A program made the translations under genes and the position numbers. The notes below the pieces were generated by a model. The model had not been told where the DNA came from and searched no databases. It worked only from the letters and a program-made list of their open reading frames with translations. A stretch of 7,030 bases of DNA, from NCBI GenBank assembly GCA_030612185.1, contig JAUWOI010000229.1, forward strand, positions 1-7,030, given 5' to 3'. Below are positions 1-3,526 of this stretch, in pieces (position 1 is the first letter of the stretch; the number at the start of each line of letters is the position of its first letter). Source of the DNA: Anaerolineae bacterium. GTDB taxonomy: Bacteria > Chloroflexota > Anaerolineae > B4-G1.

Positions 1-70
1 GGCGGAACGCCTCAGCCCGGCGTCCCTGAATGTGGATCAACTGCTTTTCTTTGCGGGTGCGCTTACCCAT
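1..70 (-). CDS. N-terminus of an unrecognised gene (runs off the window)
   Basis: An ATG at 70-68 on the minus strand opens a frame that stays open for 23 codons to the window edge. The peptide begins MGKRTRKEKQLIHIQGRRAE and is strongly basic and hydrophilic. A very good Shine-Dalgarno sequence, AAGGAGG (complement of 78-84), lies 7 nt before the ATG, which makes the start convincing. Too little of the protein is visible to name a family. A basic N-terminus of this sort is seen in DNA- or RNA-binding proteins and in small hypothetical proteins, so no function is proposed. The gene is divergent from the DUF1670 pair, and I see no convincing -10/-35 pair for it within 85-140. Confidence 0.6.
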   Translation of the reverse strand, partial: MGKRTRKEKQLIHIQGRRAEAFR

Positions 71-147
71 GATATAACCTCCTTCGAGATGTGATTTGGG
101 GCATAGTGTACCCCATGTTGTGAATTTGGTTATACCAGGGGACGGAA

Positions 148-327
148 ACGGACGAGAGTTGAGAGGAGGGAGTTGAGATAGAGAGAGGATGTCAAGGAGG
201 GTGTCGCTCAGTCGCTCAGGTTTGGGTGTTCTGGAGTGTGGGAGTGGGCGATGGAGTCTGCGAGTGTAGCAGCCCGTGACCGGGTGGGGTTCTCAACTCT
301 CTATCTCCTTTCTCCTCTCTGGTCCGT
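148..327. repeat. Imperfect inverted repeat around a gene-free spacer (MITE-like)
   Basis: The gene-free stretch 71-427 contains a purine-rich arm (148-189) and a matching pyrimidine-rich arm (291-327). Read inwards, both begin ACGGAC followed by AGAG and AGGAG. A perfect 11-bp match, GAGATAGAGAG at 175-185 against CTCTCTATCTC at 297-307, sits inside. The left arm also carries GAGTTGAGA twice (156-164 and 170-178). The roughly 100-nt middle has no good open frame, a small tandem repeat GTCGCTCA at 203-218, and a short CCCG/CGGG hairpin at 273-284. This could be a decayed miniature inverted-repeat element or simply low-complexity purine tracts; no target-site duplication is clear. Confidence 0.4.
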
Positions 328-347
328 AATCCCCGCAAGGGGACGGA
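323..347 (+). repeat. Hairpin resembling a CRISPR repeat 3' end (solo, probably a relic)
   Basis: TCCGT (323-327) pairs with ACGGA (343-347), and CCCC (331-334) pairs with GGGG (339-342) around a GCAA tetraloop, leaving AAT as a bulge. The string CCCCGCAAGGGGACGGAAA has the look of the 3' half of several type I/III CRISPR repeats, which often end in GGGGACGGAAAC. A second partial match, GGGGACGGAAAC, lies at 138-149. The two are about 190 bp apart with no regular spacers between, so this is not an array. It may be a repeat relic, a solo hairpin, or coincidence. Confidence 0.3.
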
Positions 348-351
348 AAAT

Positions 352-367
352 TGTGACACTTGTCACA
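352..367. promoter_or_regulatory. CRP/FNR-type palindromic operator
   Basis: TGTGACACTTGTCACA is a perfect two-fold palindrome: TGTGACA (352-358), CT, TGTCACA (361-367). It satisfies the TGTGA-N6-TCACA pattern of CRP/FNR-superfamily sites exactly. It overlaps the -35 hexamer of the promoter feeding the DUF1670 genes. A bound factor here could repress by occlusion or act as a class II activator. The core GACACTTGTC recurs, nearly identical and inverted, just after the second DUF1670 gene, so it could instead be an element end or an autoregulatory site for the HTH proteins. Confidence 0.5.
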
Positions 368-388
368 TACCCCCCAAGTGGCTAGAAT
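360..388 (+). promoter_or_regulatory. Sigma70-like promoter of the DUF1670 pair
   Basis: A -35 hexamer TTGTCA (360-365, 5 of 6 to consensus) and a -10 hexamer TAGAAT (383-388, 5 of 6) are separated by exactly 17 nt. Transcription would start near 394-396, giving a leader of about 33 nt that begins with GGGGAGTGACCCC, a small hairpin (390-402). The leader ends with AGGAGG (414-419) eight nt before the GTG start at 428. No other promoter as good is visible upstream. Confidence 0.6.
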
Positions 389-808
389 AGGGGAGTGACC
401 CCGAGCCATAAATAGGAGGGAAAACAAGTGTCCAAAGTGACTACACAAGATCGTCTGGCAATCAAGACGCCAGAATCCGCATTTGTCCACGTAATGCAGG
501 AAGAATTTCGCTTTTCTCCGCGCGTATCCCGTGAGTTGCTGAATACAGCGAAAGAGATGTTGGTTGGCGGCATGCCGTCGTCGGCGGTGCGGCCTGGGCA
601 GATACGGTTGATAGTGAGCAGTTTGAAAGCACCGTTTGGGCCACCGTTAGAGGAGACGGACAAGGTAGAGGTGACGCTGACGGTGGACGTGGGTGGGGAA
701 GATGCCGAGGTGAAAGCGCGGCAGGGGACAGATGGCCTGCGACAGGGACAGATTCTGCGATTGACAGAGGAGGCACTGGAGCAAGGCGGAGTGCTGACGC
801 AGGAAGAC

Positions 809-827
809 CTGTCTGCCACAGGCAGGC
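809..827. repeat. 19-bp palindromic element, family 1 (frame-breaking copy)
   Basis: The insert lies between GAC (806-808) and CTG (828-830). It contains CTGCC (813-817), ACA, GGCAG (821-825), which forms a hairpin. CCTG is present on both sides (808-811 and 827-830), like a short target duplication. Compared with the 27-bp copy at 1083-1109 it has the same CCTGTCTGCC and ACAGGCAGG ends but lacks the 8 nt GTGTCTGC between them. At 19 nt it shifts the reading frame of DUF1670 gene A. Confidence 0.7.
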
Positions 828-1082
828 CTGGCGCGGGCGTTGGGAGTGCATCGGCGGACGATAGTACGGGAAGTGAAAGCGCTGAAAGCAGAAGGTCACC
901 TGATACAGACGCGGGGGGCCGTGAAAGGGGTGGGACGCGGGCAGACGCACAAGGTGCGGATCATCGAGTTGTGGTTAGATCGGGAGAGGTACGACAAGAT
1001 AGCGCGGTGGATGCACCACTCGCCGCAGGCGATCAAGCGGTACGTGAGCGCGTTCCTGCGGATCGTGGTGCTGCACCGGCAA

Positions 1083-1109
1083 GCCTGTCTGCCGTGTCTG
1101 CACAGGCAG
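1083..1109. repeat. 27-bp palindromic element, family 1 (in-frame copy)
   Basis: CCTGTCTGCC (1084-1093), GTGTCTGC and ACAGGCAGG (1102-1110) make a hairpin: CTGCC+GTG (1089-1096) pairs with CAC+GGCAG (1101-1109), with one bulged A and a TCTG loop. In the gene A frame it adds nine residues, ACLPCLHRQ, directly after LHRQ. The protein therefore reads LHRQ-ACLPC-LHRQ-GTPVEE, where LHRQ-GTPVEE is the likely original. Being a multiple of three, it does not break the frame. Confidence 0.65.
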
Positions 1110-1276
1110 GGGACGCCGGTGGAGGAAATAGCGTTCCTGACCCAGGCGTCAGTGCGGTTGGTGAAAGAGTACCTGGAGGTGTACGAGGCGGCGCTGGCGG
1201 AGCCGCACCGGCGAGAGAAGATGGAGGAGGAATTAGTGCGGGTGAGTGCTCGGCAGAAACCTTCCTTCGAGGGAGG

Positions 1277-1283
1277 AAAAAAG
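1277..1283 (+). promoter_or_regulatory. A6G motif in -1 frameshift phase, just before the gene A/B overlap
   Basis: A AAA AAG at 1277-1283 is correctly phased for the gene A frame (AAA 1278-1280, AAG 1281-1283). A -1 slip here would move ribosomes from the gene A frame into the gene B frame, reading on through GGG GGA GGT GAA GCG into the ATG of gene B at 1298. The product would be an A-B fusion. GAGGGAGG lies directly upstream (1269-1276); that is closer than the spacing that stimulates -1 slippage in dnaX, so its effect is uncertain. Many two-ORF insertion sequences use this same heptamer. Confidence 0.35.
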
Positions 1284-1297
1284 GGGGAGGTGAAGCG

Positions 1298-2092
1298 ATG
1301 AGCTGGGTGAATCCGTATGCCAGCATCGAAAAACGGACGTTTGAGAGCGCGCTGATGCACCTCTTGGAGACGGAATACGGGCTGCTAGGTGGTCGGCGCA
1401 TCCTGCAACTGCTGGTCGAGGACGTGATAGGGCTGATGGAGGAGTTCTACCCGCCGATGGAGCAGGTCGGAAGCGGTGCTCTGGTCTGGACGTGCACGGC
1501 GGACGAGGGGAAGAAAGCGGAGCCGGGGAAACGCACCGAGGAATACAAGACAGTGACGGTGAGACTGCCCTTCGTGGCCCGGGCCGATCTGCGGTCCCGC
1601 ACCGATGGGAAGACGCCGCGAGGCAAAACCCACGCGGCGGCCAAGGCACGAGACAAGAGACGAGCGGCGCGGATGGTGAAGGCGGCCGAGGAACAGGGCG
1701 GATTGCTGACCATCGCCGAGTTGAGCGTCATCTTGAACAAATCCTACGAGGTCACACGGAAGTACATACGGGAGTGGGAGGGGGAGACGGGCGAGTTGCT
1801 GCCCATGAAGGGCTACCGGATGGATCATGGCAGCCGTCCGACGCACAAGCAGGAGATCGTGCGGCTATACGAGCGGGATCTGGAGCCGCCTGACGTCGCC
1901 TGTGAGACAGGGCACAGCCTGAAAGCCGTGGAACGCTACCTGAAGGACTACGAGCGAGTTAAATTGCTGCTGAAACGGGGTATGGCGGCAGAGGAGATCA
2001 GCAGCATAATTGGACGCGGGAAGCGGGTTGTGATAGAATATGTTGAGATTGCCCGCCAGTACCACCCGGGACTGTTCGCCGGAGCAGATTAG
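1298..2092 (+). CDS. DUF1670-family HTH protein B (264 aa)
   Basis: The start ATG (1298-1300) overlaps the TGA of gene A (1299-1301) as ATGA and has a strong SD, GGAGGTG (1286-1292). That supports a separate, translationally coupled gene rather than the C-terminus of one long protein. The N-terminal third (residues 8-48) carries a helical segment, RTFESALMHLLETEYGLLGG, which I recognise as typical of DUF1670. Three HTH-like segments follow: LLTIAELSVILNKSYEVTRKY, then PDVACETGHSLKAVERYLKD after the conserved-looking RPTHKQEIVRLYE, then AAEEISSIIGRGKRVVIEYV. The protein ends near EIARQYHPGLF. A middle stretch (about residues 70-135) is basic and variable. There is no signal peptide or membrane segment, so it is cytoplasmic and probably binds DNA. 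Its actual role is unknown; transcription control or an accessory role in a mobile element both fit. It is a diverged tandem paralogue of gene A and appears intact. Confidence 0.75.
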   Translation: MSWVNPYASIEKRTFESALMHLLETEYGLLGGRRILQLLVEDVIGLMEEFYPPMEQVGSGALVWTCTADEGKKAEPGKRTEEYKTVTVRLPFVARADLRSRTDGKTPRGKTHAAAKARDKRRAARMVKAAEEQGGLLTIAELSVILNKSYEVTRKYIREWEGETGELLPMKGYRMDHGSRPTHKQEIVRLYERDLEPPDVACETGHSLKAVERYLKDYERVKLLLKRGMAAEEISSIIGRGKRVVIEYVEIARQYHPGLFAGAD

Positions 2093-2100
2093 CGAAGCCA

Positions 2101-2121
2101 GGGTATGAGGACAGGTGTCCT
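2101..2121. repeat. Inverted partner of the left palindrome, after DUF1670 gene B
   Basis: AGGACA-GG-TGTCCT (2108-2121) is a 14-bp palindrome. Its core, read on the minus strand as GACACCTGTC, differs at one base from GACACTTGTC at 355-364, and both are followed inwards by CATACCC after one or two bases. No T-tract follows, so it is not an obvious intrinsic terminator. It marks the right edge of the candidate DUF1670 unit. Confidence 0.45.
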
Positions 2122-2160
2122 AAACGAAACCCGCTCTATAGACGACACGGCCGCTGACCT

Positions 2161-2325
2161 GCACGCTGCTCTTCCACGGGCGTCCCCACCATCAAGTTCA
2201 TCTGGGACGAAGCGGAAAGGGATTTCTACATGCCCGCCGATACTGCCGATCACATAGACCCCGACCGGTTGACCTTCAGCGGCGAGATCCTGACCCTGGT
2301 CTCCTCGTGGTTGGCGAGCCGGTAG
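2161..2325 (+). pseudogene. Probable gene remnant, C-terminal fragment
   Basis: From 2191 a frame reads IKFIWDEAERDFYMPADTAD, continues with IDPDRLTFSGEILTLVSSWL, and stops at TAG 2323-2325. Codon choice is strongly GC-biased at third positions and residue order looks natural, unlike the antisense reading. Upstream in the same frame is a stop at 2155-2157. A one-base change of frame near the CCCC run at 2184-2187 would extend it back as LLFHGRPTIKF. No start codon or SD is visible. It overlaps the 3' end of the phosphatase gene tail-to-tail. I do not recognise the family. It may be a truncated gene left when neighbouring DNA was rearranged. Confidence 0.4.
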
Positions 2326-3283
2326 GCGGTGTTGGCCTTGATGTGTCTACCTGCACGTTGGCGAGAGGCATAGGGCCGGTCAGGATGATGGGAAAGTAGA
2401 TCAGACTCCTCGCATGGTCAATCTCGTAACTATCGAAGACATAACCGTTGGTGTCTAGCGCATCCAGACGCAGCCAGCAGTCATTGACCTCTACCTTCAA
2501 GAAGTGGTTGAGGCTATCGCTATAGGCGATGAACCAATCGCCAAGCGCAGGGTACAGAGGAGCCCCACCGCCACCTGTGACGTAATAAACCACGCCTCCA
2601 TACTGGGGCGTGGTGCAGGTGTTATTGAGGATGGGGCAGGTCCGCTCGTAGTGGTGATCGTGCCCGCTAAATACGACGTCCACACCATAGGTTTCAAAGA
2701 TGGGCACCAGGTGGGTTTGCACATCGCTCGTGCTGCCGTGGAGACCGGAACTGTAGGCTGGGTGATGAAAGAACATAAATTTCCAGGACTGTGTGCTGGT
2801 CCGTAAGTCATTCACCAGCCAGTTGTACTGGGTGCTACCGGCGCTGTAGTTCTGGTTTGTGTCCAGCGCCACAAAATGAGAGTTCCCCCAGTCGAAAGAG
2901 TAGTACTTCTCTTCGTCACCAGGAGATGCATTCTCCGGCAGGCAATAGACATCGGTATAGCCCTGGTACCCACAACTACCGCCGTTCAGTTCGTGGTTCC
3001 CCACGCAGGGATAAAAAGGAACGTGCCCCATGTTCTGCCGATACAGGTCGAAGTAGGCTCGGACGTACTGATTCCACGTGCTATCGTTACCAGAGCGGAT
3101 GCCACCTGTGAAGACGATGTCGCCAGTATGGAGAGCCAGGTCAATGCTGTGCCGATCCATCTCGGCTGCCACGTCCAGAGCCGCTTGGCTCGGCGGCGAA
3201 CTTTCACCGCTAGGCCGGCTGTCACCAAAGGCGATGAAAGTGAGCCGCAGCGCGGCAGATTCGAGCGCTGTGTGGCAACCCAT
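2276..3283 (-). CDS. Calcineurin-like metallophosphoesterase (purple-acid-phosphatase-like)
   Basis: The 335-residue frame carries the metallophosphoesterase motif series in order: GDSR (20-23), GD (54-55), GNHE (95-98), HH (173-174) and GHDHHYER (207-214). These supply the Asp, Asn and His ligands of a two-metal centre that hydrolyses phosphomonoesters or diesters; the substrate is not predictable. A TGGGG turn (236-240) and six or so cysteines suit an exported enzyme. ATG 3283 is the only ATG, GTG or TTG in this frame downstream of the stop at 3380-3382, yet it has no clear SD and no signal peptide follows. In-frame codons just upstream encode a hydrophobic APLYATVRLLA stretch, so the true N-terminus may be decayed or mis-sequenced. 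The C-terminus has YFPIIL (296-301), like the short YLPLIL tails of secreted Chloroflexota proteins, then a low-complexity Pro/Thr/Arg tail that may not be native. Confidence 0.8.
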   Translation of the reverse strand: MGCHTALESAALRLTFIAFGDSRPSGESSPPSQAALDVAAEMDRHSIDLALHTGDIVFTGGIRSGNDSTWNQYVRAYFDLYRQNMGHVPFYPCVGNHELNGGSCGYQGYTDVYCLPENASPGDEEKYYSFDWGNSHFVALDTNQNYSAGSTQYNWLVNDLRTSTQSWKFMFFHHPAYSSGLHGSTSDVQTHLVPIFETYGVDVVFSGHDHHYERTCPILNNTCTTPQYGGVVYYVTGGGGAPLYPALGDWFIAYSDSLNHFLKVEVNDCWLRLDALDTNGYVFDSYEIDHARSLIYFPIILTGPMPLANVQVDTSRPTPPTGSPTTRRPGSGSRR

Positions 3284-3415
3284 TGCCAGAAGACGAACCG
3301 TCGCGTATAATGGAGCCTGCTTTGGAGCCAGGTTGAGAGGAGCCGATCCCGGCGGCTGTTGGCGTTTTGGGGTACTGCGCTAGAGGATTGAACGCAGGAC
3401 GGGGCATTTATGAAG

Positions 3416-3445
3416 TTCGCGTATTCGTGCCATTCATGGTAAAAT
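3416..3445 (+). promoter_or_regulatory. Weak candidate promoter in the 3284-3526 divergent gap
   Basis: The 243-bp gap between the divergent phosphatase and ATPase genes has one fair -10 element, TAAAAT (3440-3445). A poor -35, TTCGCG (3416-3421), lies 18 nt upstream. This would give a leader of about 75 nt to the ATG at 3527. TTGACA at 3505-3510 matches a -35 but sits only 16 nt before the ATG and cannot serve this gene. Apart from an ATTCGTGCCATTCATGG near-repeat (3423-3439), I see nothing else in the gap. Confidence 0.25.
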
Positions 3446-3526
3446 CCTATGGGGGCGGGGTGAGGCAAGTAGTTTGAGCGTGTACCCGGATGCTCTTTGA
3501 GGAATTGACAGGGAAAAAGTAGCAAT

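Larger units (their letters stand above)
428..1301 (+). pseudogene. DUF1670-family HTH protein A, frame broken by a 19-bp palindromic insertion
   Basis: A GTG at 428 has SD AGGAGG at 414-419. The first frame codes 127 sensible residues up to TQED (ending 808), including the family-like FVHVMQEEFRFSPRVSRELL start. From 828 the sensible reading moves to the third frame: LARALGVHRRTIVREVKALK (a helix-turn-helix), then a GRGQTHKVRIIELW segment, a second HTH-like segment (YDKIARWMHHSPQAIKRYV) and a third (VEEIAFLTQASVRLVKEYL), ending at TGA 1299-1301. Removing 809-827 joins the halves as TQEDLARALGVH, an uninterrupted HTH. The product would be 284 residues, or 275 without the 9-residue insertion at 1083-1109. 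DUF1670 has no known function; its HTH units suggest DNA binding. The naive alternative is the 554-codon first-frame ORF running on to 2092; its codons 135-290 or so are Gly/Ala/Asp-rich and look non-coding. Family assignment is from recognition of pattern, not a search. Confidence 0.7.
352..2121 (+). mobile_element. Candidate IS-like unit carrying the two DUF1670 genes
   Basis: Two inverted sequences bracket the gene pair. On the left, GACACTTGTC (355-364), one base, then CATACCC (366-372). On the right, read on the minus strand, GACACCTGTC (2119-2110), two bases, then CATACCC (2107-2101). Both point inwards and match at 16 of 17 compared positions. The right copy starts 9 nt after the last stop codon. 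The two genes overlap by ATGA, with an A6G motif in the phase used for -1 frameshifting in many IS elements. Against this reading, no DDE, HUH or serine/tyrosine recombinase motif is visible, and no clear target-site duplication was found. Paired operators for an HTH regulator are the main alternative. Confidence 0.35.

Noticed and set aside
138..350. A CRISPR array
   Set aside because: Only one full and one partial repeat-like string, about 190 bp apart, with no regular spacer-repeat periodicity.
809..827. Programmed frameshift site in gene A instead of an insertion
   Set aside because: No slippery heptamer at the junction, and precise removal of a palindrome with a duplicated CCTG explains the frame change better.
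840..1301. A free-standing gene starting at TTG 840
   Set aside because: No SD, and the frame continues naturally upstream to 828, where it joins gene A's first part once the 19-bp insert is removed. It is the second half of gene A.
428..2092. DDE or HUH transposase inside the DUF1670 pair
   Set aside because: No convincing catalytic triad or HUH motif could be read in either protein; only HTH-like segments are visible.
3505..3510. TTGACA as the -35 of the ATPase gene
   Set aside because: It lies 16 nt before the ATG, leaving no room for a -10 element and leader.
2986..3525. Minus-strand 179-residue frame starting MLLFPCQFLK
   Set aside because: It overlaps the phosphatase motifs in another frame, has no recognisable domain, and shows an Arg/Ser-rich shadow composition.
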